A stretch of 64,000 bases of DNA from Scheffersomyces stipitis CBS 6054 (Eukaryota; Ascomycota; Pichiomycetes; Serinales; Debaryomycetaceae): assembly GCF_000209165.1 (NCBI RefSeq), contig NC_009044.1, forward strand, positions 744,001 through 808,000. The letters are read 5' to 3'. This document shows, piece by piece, positions 8,193 through 18,463 of the stretch. The position numbers and the translations under genes were made by a program. The notes beneath the pieces are model-generated. The model saw only the letters and a list, made by a program, of their open reading frames with translations. It was not told the DNA's origin and did not search any database. Position 1 is the first letter of the stretch; the number at the start of each line of letters is the position of its first letter.

Positions 8193-9866
8193 TCAGAAAA
8201 GATCGTCAATGTCGTCCATGTTGTCGTCTTCGTTACCGTCATCATCTCCATCATTGGCTTCTTCATTGGCGTCTTCTTCATTGACTTCTTCTTCGTCTTC
8301 TTCTTCGTCGGCTTCGGCTTCGGAAATGTCACCTGCCATGATTCCTGTGTCGTGGGGGATGTTGGTGGGATCCAGTTTCTTCTGGAGCTGCTCCTGTTCT
8401 TCCACCAAACGGGCCAAGTTCCTCTTTTTCTGGTCAAGGGATGATTTCAAGGAGGCATACGTATTCTGGAACTTCATTCTCATCATCTTACTTGTGGCCG
8501 TAGCCAAGTTCTTACGGTGGTATTCTACCACTTTTTCCAAATCTGAAATCTCCTCCTCCAACAACTTGACGTGCAGCTTGTCGGCCTTTGCCTCTTCATC
8601 TTCATCTTCATCTTCGTCTTCTTCCTCGTCTTCATCTTCATCCTCGTCTTCTTCTTCCTCTTCCTCTTCCTCTTCTTCACCAGCTTCTACTTCTTGTTCC
8701 ACTTCGCTTTCTCCTTCTATGAGATCTTCTGGCTGTAACTCGCCATTTTCGTCTAGTGCCTTTTGGAGCTCCTCTTCTAGATGCATTTCAATATCCTCAG
8801 CCGCAAGCAACTCAGCGTCGTCTGGCTGTACTTGCTCTTCTGGCTCTTGCGAATACTCGGAGTATTCTGCGCGTGGTACGCTACTAGGCGTAGGCGCAGA
8901 AGAAGGTGTACCACTGATTGTACCTGCTCCATACTTGGGAGGAGCCTTCTTCATGTCTACAAGCTCAAAAAGGCTCTCTTCCGCATCATCATCAAGTCGG
9001 ATCAACTCGTTGACCCTGTTCTCGATATCTTCGGCTACGCGGTGCGTCGATTTTCGGACTCTGAATCTACGATATACATCTTCAAACGGACTGGTAAGTC
9101 CATGTCTGAAGACTTGCTTCAGAGGCTTTATTTCTGAGTTCTTCAGGATTTTGTATAGAGGGTGAAGATACGTGTACTCCTCGGGAACCTCAAAGTCTTT
9201 TTCCATGCTGAGATCGGAAAGAACGACCTTATGCAACACAAGCAATATTTGTGAGACGTCAAACGTCTTCATTACATTCTTCTTATCTACTGTTTTGAAT
9301 ATTTCGGTCACCGTGGGCAAATCAAGCAATCGGGCCGAATACAAGGTACCGTTGACATTTACCACAGCTTTTTCACGTGTGACCCATTTTACGTTGATTC
9401 CCGTGAGATCTCCAGAGTCTACAGCGTTGTGAACAAAGTCCAAGTTCAAGTCTTGTAAGAATCGGATAACAATACCTTGTTCAATTAAGGGGTCGTCCTC
9501 GAGGTCTGGAGCCTCAGAGTCGTATCCATCTCCCGGTATACGGGTCGGTTTAATTCTGACTCTCGGCACACTTCTTGTAGTAACTGAACCTGACGAACTT
9601 ACAATAGGTTGAACTCTGGGCTTGGACGGTGTGACAATATCAGAGCTCGTTGATGGCCGCTTGCTTGATAAACTGATCTTGAGCTTCTTGTGCTTCTCTT
9701 TGCTTTTTTCTTTGGACTTTTTCAGCACTTTTCCAGTAGAATTGTCTGCTATTGATGGAGGCTTGATCTTGAGTTTGGGAAGTGCAGGTTGTGATTCACT
9801 AGCTGGAGCAGAAGAGCTGGAACTGCTCCCAGAACCAGGGACTCGTAGCTTCAACTTGATGGCCAT
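8193..9866 (-). CDS. TAF7: TFIID subunit Taf7
   Basis: 557 residues. A Ser/Lys-rich N-terminus (MAIKLKLRVPG) is followed by the TAFII55 N-terminal domain at about 110-245 (LEDDPLIEQGIVIRFLQ, GTLYSARLLDLPTVTEIFKT, DVSQILLV). The C-terminal half has a long Glu/Asp tract, a coiled-coil stretch (EEEISDLEKVVEYHRKNLA) and a second acidic end (DDDGNEDDNMDDIDDLF). Taf7 is a TFIID subunit that contacts Taf1 and modulates its activity at RNA polymerase II promoters. The gene shares a 469-bp spacer with YPK9, transcribed in the opposite direction. The long serine-rich plus-strand frame across the gene is only a mirror of the acidic coding repeats. Confidence 0.93.
   Translation of the reverse strand: MAIKLKLRVPGSGSSSSSSAPASESQPALPKLKIKPPSIADNSTGKVLKKSKEKSKEKHKKLKISLSSKRPSTSSDIVTPSKPRVQPIVSSSGSVTTRSVPRVRIKPTRIPGDGYDSEAPDLEDDPLIEQGIVIRFLQDLNLDFVHNAVDSGDLTGINVKWVTREKAVVNVNGTLYSARLLDLPTVTEIFKTVDKKNVMKTFDVSQILLVLHKVVLSDLSMEKDFEVPEEYTYLHPLYKILKNSEIKPLKQVFRHGLTSPFEDVYRRFRVRKSTHRVAEDIENRVNELIRLDDDAEESLFELVDMKKAPPKYGAGTISGTPSSAPTPSSVPRAEYSEYSQEPEEQVQPDDAELLAAEDIEMHLEEELQKALDENGELQPEDLIEGESEVEQEVEAGEEEEEEEEEEDEDEDEDEEEDEDEDEDEEAKADKLHVKLLEEEISDLEKVVEYHRKNLATATSKMMRMKFQNTYASLKSSLDQKKRNLARLVEEQEQLQKKLDPTNIPHDTGIMAGDISEAEADEEEDEEEVNEEDANEEANDGDDDGNEDDNMDDIDDLF
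8590..8690 (-). repeat. GAA/GAT/GAC-rich trinucleotide tract inside TAF7
   Basis: Nearly 100 bp of alternating Glu and Asp codons coding the acidic run. It is purine-rich on the coding strand and likely to vary in length between strains. Confidence 0.8.
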
Positions 9867-10335
9867 GTCTGCGTAATGAATGTGGGAATGGAAGTTGGAA
9901 TTGGTAAGGAATGAGTACCTGGAAGTGGAGTATATTCAAATATGTATATGAAAGGTCTGAGACTGGCATTGTTTGGTCAGGTGATTCAAGGCACGCGACT
10001 TTCTTTAATTATTCAAACAGAGAAGCACCGTAGATAAGGATAAATATCTGATGAAGAGGTGTTCTGAAAAAGGATTAAATTTACTCTTACTATTGTAAAT
10101 CATAGCAGCATATTCGTAGTCTTCCACCTTTCTAATTAGTTTTGAATTCTAATATTATCCGTTGATTATCATTCGCGGCCAAATTGCACTTCAGAGTCAA
10201 TTTTGCTTTAAACAATATTTTTTTAATTTTTTTCGCACCTAACAATTGCTTCTTAGTTAAGGCATAATTTTTCAGATAAGCATCGCTTTTTCATTCTTCC
10301 ACCACCAATAAGACTCCACCTACAGCACATGACTC
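9867..10335. other. Divergent promoter region TAF7/YPK9
   Basis: 469 bp separating two genes read outwards. It holds poly(dA:dT) runs near 10215-10240, typical of nucleosome-free yeast promoters. No specific factor site is clear. Confidence 0.55.
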
Positions 10336-13300
10336 ATGGGACCACACGCCAAACAGCAGCAGCCGAACCGGAGCAGACGCTCGTCGTCGTTTGACAGAAG
10401 ACAGTCCAGGTCTCGTTCCAGACACAACTCGGTGACTTCGCTAGACTCCTCCAGCAGCTTCCTAGTGGATGACAATAACCATGAAATGTATGCTGGTGCC
10501 GCTTCTGAGGTGATTCCGTCGTCAATTTCCTCGTTGCACTATCCACACCATTTTGGTCGATTCCGGAGCCGGCAGGAACTGGCAATCTCTAGAGAAACGT
10601 CTCCGTTGCTCCAAGGAGATCAGAACGATTTGGATTTGCATAGTGTCAAGTCAAACGTCTCGATTTCTTCGTACGACAAGTCCCACTTCAAGTTCTTTTC
10701 ACCTGATGAAATTGAAATGGCTCAGGGTGGTTCGACTTTGGAAAACCCTGAGGATCCTGTGGATTACAATACCAATTGGGACTATTCTGTGGACAAGTAC
10801 GACTCAGTAGAAGAGCCTTTAACGGTTTCAGACTCGGCTGTAGCCTACTACGACCAGGCCGGAGTCAACGAACGATTTCTGCTGCCAGAACCGGCAGATT
10901 ATGGAGCTCTCAATGCCCACTATGAACGTAGAAATAGAAGAGGCTCTGATGAAAGTAGCAACAAATCCAGTTTACTTGATAGTGAGAGTATGACTTCCAG
11001 GAAAATCGATCAAGATTTCTATAAGGATTTTCCAGCAAAGCTCGACTATCAGAGATTTTATCTTGCTGAAGAGGATTTGGTCATTGGTATCGCTGGTTAC
11101 GCTAACTGCTGGTGGAAGAAGCTTCTTTTCTACTTCATCAGCATCTCTACTCTTGGTATAGCCTATTTGGTCCTTAGATGGTTTCCCAAATACAGAGTAA
11201 ACTTGATGGGAAACAGATGTCCCCTTGGTTTGGCCGATTGGTGTGTGATTGAAAACGAGTTCGGTGAGTTACAGATTGTCAATATTGATTCTCATAGACT
11301 AAACGAACGTCTTTCTAGCTTCTTGACTCTTGTATCTTCTGAGGAGCAAGGAGAAGAAATTCCTAGTAAAGAGAGAGACCCTATAATCCCCGTGGTCCGT
11401 TCATTTTGCTACAGATACATCAAGTTCTTTTACAATCCAGTGGAAGACATATACAGAAGCAACACTAACTGGTACGACTTGCACTGGCTAAACGTCAAGA
11501 ATACTAAGGACGGTGTGTCACAGAGTCTCCAAGAACAGAGATTGGAGCTCTTTGACAAAAACAGCATTGAAGTAGAGGAAAAATCCATAATGCAATTGCT
11601 TGTAGACGAAGTATTGCATCCCTTCTACGTTTTTCAGGTATTCTCCATTTTCTTGTGGTTAGCTGATGATTACTACTACTATGCCTCTTGTATCTTTTTG
11701 ATTTCTGCCATCTCAATCATCAATTCTTTGGTGGAAACAAGGTCCACCATCAAGCGTTTGCAAACTATCTCGAGATTTTCCTGTGAAGTCAGAGCGTGGA
11801 GAAACGGGTTCTGGAAACAAATTGACTCTACCGAGTTGGTTCCAGGTGATGTATTTGAAGTAGACCCTTCTTTATCTGTAGTGCCATGTGACGCTCTTTT
11901 GATTAATGGTGAATGTGTCCTCAACGAATCAATGTTGACTGGTGAATCTGTTCCTGTTTCAAAAACTAGTGCTACCCAAGAAACGGTACAGTCCTTGCCG
12001 GAGAATTTTGCTACAGCCATCTTATCGAGGTCATTCTTGTACAATGGTACGAAATTGTTGAAAATGAAATCTTCTAATGATGAGCCAGTTACTGCGATGG
12101 CAGTCAAAACCGGTTTTAACACCACAAAGGGTTCTTTGGTTAGATCGATGTTATTCCCAAAACCTACAGGATTTAAGTTCTACGAAGACTCGTTCAAATA
12201 CATTGGATTTATGACCATCATTGCTGCTATTGGGTTCACATACTCCACATATAACTTTATTCAATTAGGATTAAGTAAGAGGGTCATGATCCTAAGAGCA
12301 TTGGACATCATCACAATCGTGGTTCCACCTGCATTGCCTGCAACTCTCACAATCGGTACCACCTTTGCTATCAACAGACTAAAGAAACTAGACATTTTCT
12401 GTATTGCTCCTACCAGAGTCAATATCGGCGGAAAATTGGACGTTCTTTGCTTCGACAAGACTGGTACCTTAACTGAAGATGGCTTGGATGTTTTGGGAGT
12501 ACACGTTGCCAACAATGCTTCTGGTAGAAAAGAAATAGTCTTTGAGGACATTGTACAAAATGGTCGTAACCTTGTTAGTGAAACTATCAAGTCGGTGCAT
12601 GATTCCAACAATGGTAAGTTCTTGCTTGGTTGTATGACTACTTGTCATTCGTTGAGATTGATCGAGGACGAATTACTTGGAGATCCTTTGGATGCAAAGA
12701 TGTTCGAATTTACTCAATGGAATTACAAGGAAGATCAGGTTACAGGGTTGCCAGTTATGTACTTTGGCGACAAACAGTATACTGTATTGAAGGAATACGA
12801 GTTTATTTCGTCATTACGTAGAATGTCGGTATTGGCCCAATCTCAGGATAGCAGAGAAATCGTATATACGAAAGGTGCTCCAGAAGTTATGATTGATATC
12901 TGTGAGCCAGACTCCTTACCTTCAAACTTTGATGAATTATTACATCGCTACACGCACAGTGGTTACCGTGTTATTGCCTGCGCTTATAAGGAATTGACTA
13001 GTTCAGGAAGAACTGCTCCCAGAGACCAAATCGAGTCGAACTTGATTTTCACTGGTTTTATCATTTTTGAGAATAAACTCAAGAGCTCGACCAAACACAC
13101 ATTGAGACAATTGAATGATTCTCATATCAGAACAGTCATGTGCACTGGTGATAATATTTTAACTGCCATCAGTGTTGCCAGAGAATGTGAATTAATCGCT
13201 CCGGAAGTCACTAACATCTATGTCCCATCATATGCCGGTGAGGGTGATGATATCTACATTACTTGGGAAGATGTTGATAACCTGGAAAACAAGCTTGATC

Positions 13301-14412
13301 CTGAAACAATTAAACCTATTGACATACGACAGGGTTCTGACTATAAATTGGCTATCACCGGTGACGTTTTCCGATTCTTGTTGACTGAAGTCAAGGATAT
13401 TCAGTTGGTTCAAAATGTCTTGATGAACTGTGACATCTTTGCCAGAATGTCGCCTGATGAAAAACACGAGTTGGTTGAACAATTCCAGAAAATTGATTAC
13501 ACTGTTGGGTTTTGTGGAGATGGAGCCAACGATTGTGGAGCTTTGAAGGCTGCTGATGTTGGTATCTCTTTGTCAGAAGCTGAAGCTTCTGTGGCTGCAC
13601 CTTTTACTTCAAGAAAGTTTGAAATTTCATGTGTCCTTGATGTTATCAAGGAGGGTAGATCCAGTTTGGTTACCAGTTTCTCGTGCTTCAAGTATATGTC
13701 GTTGTACTCTGCCATTCAATTCATCACCGTTACAATCTTATACCAGAGAGGTAGCAACTTGGGTGATTTCCAGTTTTTGTACATCGACTTGTTCCTTATT
13801 TTGCCTTTAGCTATTTTCATGTCATGGTCCAAACCATACGACAAATTGATTATCAAAAGGCCCACAGCCAATTTGGTTTCTCCCAAAATTCTTATACCAT
13901 TGATCTGCCATATCACTGTTATTTTATTCTTCCAGATTCTCCTATGGATTGTAGTGCAACGTGAGCCTTGGTACATTAGACCTGTTCCCGATGATGATGA
14001 CCATGTTCAATCTTCAGACAATACCGTTTTGTTTTTATTCACCAACTTCCAATACATTTTGATTGCTGTCGTTTTGAGTCAAGGACCACCATACCGTGAA
14101 CCAATGACTAAGAACTATCCCTTCATTATTAATCTAATTGTGGCCGTCTTGTTGTCATTGTCTTTGTTTTTAATAAATGGCGACTCCTCTCTAGGCGATT
14201 TCATGCAATTAACCAATATGGGGTCGAGTTTCTACTTCATTATTGTGATTCTGGCTGTGGTCAATCTTATCATAATGATGATCGGCGAAGAGAGTTGGTT
14301 CAAGAAAATTGCAGCAACATACAAAAGTGTTTTCCACAGACTGAGTTTAGGCAAAAGCAAGAAGATTTTCAAGAACTTGAGAAGAGAATTCTCCTTAATC
14401 TCTACTGCTTGA
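10336..14412 (+). CDS. YPK9: Vacuolar P5B-type ATPase (Ypk9/ATP13A2 family)
   Basis: 1358 residues. A basic, Ser/Arg-rich cytosolic N-terminus of about 230 residues precedes the membrane core. P-type ATPase motifs are in order: TGES (535-538), the P5B signature PPALP (664-668), the phosphorylated Asp in DKTGTLT (D707), KGAPEVM in the nucleotide domain, and the hinge GDGANDCGALKAADVGIS. C-terminal membrane segments follow. P5B pumps such as yeast Ypk9 and human ATP13A2 export polyamines from the vacuole or lysosome lumen and protect against manganese and other metals; polyamine transport is family knowledge, not seen here. PPALP separates it from P5A (Spf1). The start ATG is first in its frame. 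Conservation around the motifs is very high. Confidence 0.94.
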   Translation: MGPHAKQQQPNRSRRSSSFDRRQSRSRSRHNSVTSLDSSSSFLVDDNNHEMYAGAASEVIPSSISSLHYPHHFGRFRSRQELAISRETSPLLQGDQNDLDLHSVKSNVSISSYDKSHFKFFSPDEIEMAQGGSTLENPEDPVDYNTNWDYSVDKYDSVEEPLTVSDSAVAYYDQAGVNERFLLPEPADYGALNAHYERRNRRGSDESSNKSSLLDSESMTSRKIDQDFYKDFPAKLDYQRFYLAEEDLVIGIAGYANCWWKKLLFYFISISTLGIAYLVLRWFPKYRVNLMGNRCPLGLADWCVIENEFGELQIVNIDSHRLNERLSSFLTLVSSEEQGEEIPSKERDPIIPVVRSFCYRYIKFFYNPVEDIYRSNTNWYDLHWLNVKNTKDGVSQSLQEQRLELFDKNSIEVEEKSIMQLLVDEVLHPFYVFQVFSIFLWLADDYYYYASCIFLISAISIINSLVETRSTIKRLQTISRFSCEVRAWRNGFWKQIDSTELVPGDVFEVDPSLSVVPCDALLINGECVLNESMLTGESVPVSKTSATQETVQSLPENFATAILSRSFLYNGTKLLKMKSSNDEPVTAMAVKTGFNTTKGSLVRSMLFPKPTGFKFYEDSFKYIGFMTIIAAIGFTYSTYNFIQLGLSKRVMILRALDIITIVVPPALPATLTIGTTFAINRLKKLDIFCIAPTRVNIGGKLDVLCFDKTGTLTEDGLDVLGVHVANNASGRKEIVFEDIVQNGRNLVSETIKSVHDSNNGKFLLGCMTTCHSLRLIEDELLGDPLDAKMFEFTQWNYKEDQVTGLPVMYFGDKQYTVLKEYEFISSLRRMSVLAQSQDSREIVYTKGAPEVMIDICEPDSLPSNFDELLHRYTHSGYRVIACAYKELTSSGRTAPRDQIESNLIFTGFIIFENKLKSSTKHTLRQLNDSHIRTVMCTGDNILTAISVARECELIAPEVTNIYVPSYAGEGDDIYITWEDVDNLENKLDPETIKPIDIRQGSDYKLAITGDVFRFLLTEVKDIQLVQNVLMNCDIFARMSPDEKHELVEQFQKIDYTVGFCGDGANDCGALKAADVGISLSEAEASVAAPFTSRKFEISCVLDVIKEGRSSLVTSFSCFKYMSLYSAIQFITVTILYQRGSNLGDFQFLYIDLFLILPLAIFMSWSKPYDKLIIKRPTANLVSPKILIPLICHITVILFFQILLWIVVQREPWYIRPVPDDDDHVQSSDNTVLFLFTNFQYILIAVVLSQGPPYREPMTKNYPFIINLIVAVLLSLSLFLINGDSSLGDFMQLTNMGSSFYFIIVILAVVNLIIMMIGEESWFKKIAATYKSVFHRLSLGKSKKIFKNLRREFSLISTA

Positions 14413-15254
14413 TGCAATTGATTTCAATTGAGTTGAACTTTAACTTAACTAGAACACATATATTACACTTTTCCATAATTTATTAAATTATTACAAAGTC
14501 AATAGAATTTCTACACATTTTAAGCCACCACTGAGCGATCGTAGCCTTACCCCAGAATCCTAGGAAATGTTCCCTTAATCCACAGAAATTCATGTGGGCA
14601 TCAGACATAGATTTTTCACAATTACAGCTAACCCCACTGAGATGCCGGAATTTTTCATTGGACTTTCCGTAGCCAAATTGGAGCGTCCGTGGTTGGACGT
14701 TCTGTTAAAGTCTTATTTGCCCAAAACTTCGTTCTCGACTTGGCAAGTATCAAACCCCGGGAATGTACGTACTCTTACCCACCGCAATCCTCTTCTACTA
14801 CAACTATCATAAAGTCTGAATTTTCATGCAAGATATTCAAACTAAAAAATATCAATTGGTAACTTTCACTCGATTCTACTATCCCAGGACTTCAACAATA
14901 GAGAAAATAACAGTGATTCTGCCAAGGACCAATGTGTGGAGATTCTGCGTGTTAAGAAGACGCCATAACCAACAGGACCACACAACCAGTGTTCAAGATC
15001 GTTCTAGTATGTTGTAGTAAGTTGCTCCAGCTGCAAACAGTCTTGGTGTTCAATCACGTGAAAAGCGAGACTCTAGAACGCGGAAGATGGTTCAATTAGG
15101 AAAAATTTTACCAGCCCGCTTCTGAAAAAAGCCTTGAAAACGGATCAATTCCTGCACATACAACAAGACAGAAGGTTGTTGCAGCCTCAAGGTGCGGTGC
15201 AAGGCACGTGACAGCTAGAAAGTTTACCCGTTGGCCGGTAATTTCACCATCCAT

Positions 15255-16790
15255 GAACTCCGAGCTGTGCGGACGTGTATATAGCGAGCGGGGCTCCTCT
15301 TAAATATGCAGACATTTGTTGTATGTCCAGGATATTAAACGTGCTGTTCTGATGAGAGGGGCACCCAACAAACAGGAACAGACGAAGCTCGGAGCCGACA
15401 GAGAAAAGAACATTTCAGCAGAGGAACTTCCAAGAGTAGAGACAATGAGCCCATAGATTCGGGAACGTGAAGTTCCCACATTGTGAAACAAGCCGCAAAA
15501 TGATAGAGATGTAGCACCCAGATAGTAGGAAAGAGTGCCATAATTTAAAGTTAGAGGTGGATCTTCGGAACAAGCACAGAATCTGAGTCCGAATCTGAGT
15601 TCAAATTTAGTGAGAAAAAATGTCTGGATACTGCAGTCTAAAGACTTTCGGAGTGGGTGTCACTTCTCCTTTGGGCACAGAGATTAAAATATTCTTGTCA
15701 GTGTGTAAGCGACCCCGGACTTCTGTTTCGTAGAACAATAATGGGCTGATATGGCAAGGCTAGATAGAGCAGCTAAGTGTGGCCAGTCTACTGCCAAAGT
15801 CAGGAATACGAGTTTGTTGCATGCGGTGGTTACTGTGCCTGAATACACTTCCTTCAATTCCAAAGACTTTTTATTCATTTTCTATTCATTTGGTGTTTAA
15901 AAAGGTCAGACTACTGAATCGGACATTTGACAGTGTGAGGAAGAAAATGGTTGCACCAAATACAAGTTATCGAGTTTTGCTCCGTTAGCTAATGCAGACA
16001 GCTCCCGTTTTCTGCTTCACCCTCACTGGCAGCACAGCTGTGTCTGAAAATAATACAATCGTACCGACTCCGATTCGTTTGACTCGATCCTTCGACGAGC
16101 CAGCTTTACACCGAACTCCGAGCTTTCTCTGCTCCTTGATTCCAGAAATTGTCGGTTCTGTGGAGATCCCAGGATCTGGTTGTCTAGCTTACGAAGCCAA
16201 GACTACGACCGGGCTTCCTGGAGGGTCCACTGTGTGGGGCCCAAGGAACCAACTACTGTCAAGGAAATCACGATTGCAACTTGATTATGCTTTCAACCCC
16301 ACAAAGTGTCTGGGCTGATATTTCAGCCGGAGTTGTGAGTCTGCTCCGATCAATTTTTCGTGGCACGGAGTTCGTAAACCTGGTTGTGTATCTCGTAATG
16401 TTTAATTGTGTCTGTCAGCGATTCTAAGTGCAGACAGCGTTTGAAAGTGGTTGAAGATACCAGGGGTCGTACTCTAAACTGGCAATCTGTGTGGGGACGC
16501 ATTTTGCAGACATAGACAGACAGACAGACAGAAAGACAGAAAGACAGACAGAGAGAAAAGACAGAGAGACAAGACAATTCCCATTGGTGTACAGCCTTCC
16601 AGGTATTACAATGCAGCTTCCGTGACGGCCGTTAGTAAGCAGACGTAATAAGGAAGCGTGCTTAGCTCTAAAATGAGACTCAGAGGGAAATCTTTCCTTC
16701 GCAGTGCCTGCCCCCACAAACTACCCTGTCACTGTCTTTCGTCATCACGAGCCTCTCTGACTTGTGTCGGACCAAAACCTGAACTCCGAA
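15255..16790. promoter_or_regulatory. Scattered GAACTCCGA elements (CGG-type half-sites)
   Basis: An 11-mer GAACTCCGAGC occurs identically at 15255-15265 and 16113-16123. GAACTCCG recurs at 16781-16788 and, inverted, at 16366-16373. Related cores are at 15387-15394 (inverted), 16066-16077, 16326-16335 (inverted) and around 16344-16350. CGG/CCG half-sites are typical targets of fungal Zn2Cys6 factors. Which factor binds here is unknown. Confidence 0.5.
16514..16575 (+). repeat. GACA/GAAAGACA microsatellite
   Basis: About 60 bp of GACA repeats with AAAG and GAGA interruptions. The other strand is TGTC-rich. Confidence 0.85.
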
Positions 16791-17300
16791 TCCGACAAAA
16801 CCCTAGCTGTTGTGGGGTCGGCCACTTCACAAAGTAGCAATGCGCGCAAAATCCCTGCACCTCAGTCCGTGAGCGGGTCAGACGTACAGGTCCAAGAAAA
16901 AATAACAGTCAAATCCTCCACTAGCCTAGAAAATATTTTGGCCAATTCTCCCGAGCGTCATAGCAATTTGCATCTCCCATCCACGCCGATTTCATATTTG
17001 TTCAACAATAGGTAATGTTTAATTTCAAATCTGGGGTCGACCCAAAACTGTATAAATAAATAGAAATCCGCATCCCGGTTTTCAGCTCGCATTTTTTTTC
17101 TCTTTGCTCTTTGGCTTGTCGATACGAAACTAATCGCTTCTTCGATACCTTTCGCAGAAAAGCTCTTCACAATAGTCCTTCCATAGACAGACTCTTGCGC
17201 CGGATTAATTCTACCCGTACATTTCCCCTACTATTTATATTGTACCATTAGCTGCTGGTGTCCGCATCACATCTGTAATTCAAATAGCTTATTTTTGAAA

Positions 17301-18077
17301 ATGTCCGACTCTCTTCACTCCTCCAAGGAAGTGTCGCTCTCTTCCGAAGAGCAACACCACAACGTCTCTAAGATCCAGACCTCTGGTGACGGCAATGAAT
17401 TCATCATCATCGGCAACCAAAAGTTCTACAGACATGAGTTGATGACTGCCTTCGGTGGTACGTTGAACCCTGGTTTGACTCCAACCCCAGTGCACAAATT
17501 CGCCAACCCTGCTCCTTTGGGTTTGTCGGCCTTTGCCTTGACTACTTTTGCCTTGTCTATGTACAACGCCCAGGCTATGGGTGTAACTACCCCCAACGTA
17601 GTTGTTGGTTTGGCTGCTTTCTACGGTGGTCTCGTGCAATTCCTTGCTGGTATCTGGGAATTGGTCGTCGGTAACACTTTTGGTGGTACTGCATTGACTT
17701 CCTACGGTGCTTTCTGGTTGAGTTACGCCGCTATCCAAGTTCCAAACTTCGGAATTGTCGCCGCCTACGCAGATGATATGGAGCAATTGCCAAACGCTAT
17801 TGGTTTCTACCTTTTGGGCTGGGCTATATTTACCTTCATGCTCACCTTGCTGACCCTCAAGTCTACCGCTGCCTTCTGTGCCTTGTTCTCCTGTTTGACA
17901 CTCACCTTCATTTTATTGGCTGGAGGTGAATTCTCCGGTGTTGTTAATGTTAGCAGAGCTGGTGGTGTCGTCGGTGTTATCACTGCTTTCTTAGGTTTCT
18001 ACAACGCGTTCGCCGGTGTGGCCAATCCAACAAACTCCTACTTCGGAGCTTACCCAATTCCATTGACCAGACGTTAG
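17301..18077 (+). CDS. Acetate/ammonia transporter of the GPR1/FUN34/YaaH (ATO) family
   Basis: 258 residues from the ATG at 17301. A polar N-terminal tail of about 65 residues precedes the family signature NPAPLGLSAFALTTF. About six hydrophobic segments follow (for example VVVGLAAFYGGLVQFLAG, AFWLSYAAIQVP, IGFYLLGWAIFTFML, GVVGVITAFLGFYNAF). Members such as S. cerevisiae Ady2/Ato2 and Yarrowia Gpr1 are plasma-membrane channels or transporters linked to acetate uptake and ammonium export. CTG codons are nearly absent, as expected for a well-expressed gene in a CUG-Ser yeast. CTG-clade yeasts often carry many ATO paralogues, so I give no specific symbol. The unusually long upstream region suggests tight, probably carbon-source, control; that is inference. 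Confidence 0.92.
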   Translation: MSDSLHSSKEVSLSSEEQHHNVSKIQTSGDGNEFIIIGNQKFYRHELMTAFGGTLNPGLTPTPVHKFANPAPLGLSAFALTTFALSMYNAQAMGVTTPNVVVGLAAFYGGLVQFLAGIWELVVGNTFGGTALTSYGAFWLSYAAIQVPNFGIVAAYADDMEQLPNAIGFYLLGWAIFTFMLTLLTLKSTAAFCALFSCLTLTFILLAGGEFSGVVNVSRAGGVVGVITAFLGFYNAFAGVANPTNSYFGAYPIPLTRR

Positions 18078-18463
18078 TGGGCCACTTAATTTATTTCAAT
18101 TTTTTTTCGCAATTTTTTTATTTTTCACTTATTATTTTTGGGGGACTTTTAATTATCATCATCATCATCATCATCACATTTTTTTACCACTGCTTGCTTT
18201 TTGCGACATGATTAATCTTTAGTTAATGTTCATAATATTCATAATACAATTACTATTTTAATGAACCGACTCGGACGTAGCAACAGTAGCAGCAAATAAA
18301 TTAAATGTGTGAATGTAACCATTTTTTGTCTTTGTGTTTTCTTGACATGATGAAACATGCATGAGATGCCTTGCTACCCAAGCGGCTCGCATCCAACAAT
18401 AACACCAACCAGCTTGGTACCATTTAGGAAACAATATGACAACTCGCGTCACAAAACTACATT
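18078..18463. other. Convergent 3' spacer between the ATO-family gene and ERG7
   Basis: 386 bp, AT-rich, with poly-T runs and an ATC microsatellite. Both flanking genes end here. Confidence 0.6.
18154..18176 (+). repeat. (ATC)n microsatellite
   Basis: Seven ATC units in the 3' flank of the transporter gene. Confidence 0.9.

Larger units (their letters stand above)
14413..17300. other. Long gene-poor region upstream of the acetate/ammonia transporter gene
   Basis: 2.9 kb with no convincing gene. Small frames exist (plus 14642-14812, plus 15992-16318, and an ATG-less frame near 16764-17015) but none matches a family I know. The stretch is richer in G+C than most spacers here and carries many CTCCGA/TCGGAG elements, two CACGTG boxes (about 15055 and 15205) and a GACA microsatellite. 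It looks like an extended promoter for the gene at 17301, perhaps with non-coding transcripts; that is inference. Confidence 0.5.

Noticed and set aside
8146..9165. 339-codon Ser-rich plus-strand frame opposite TAF7
   Set aside because: It is the mirror of the acidic Glu/Asp codon tract of TAF7.
15992..16318. 108-codon ATG frame in the transporter upstream region
   Set aside because: The composition looks random, there is no recognisable motif, and the region is better explained as regulatory.
16514..16575. GACA repeat considered as a CRISPR-like or structured array
   Set aside because: It is a simple microsatellite with no spacers, in a eukaryotic nuclear context.
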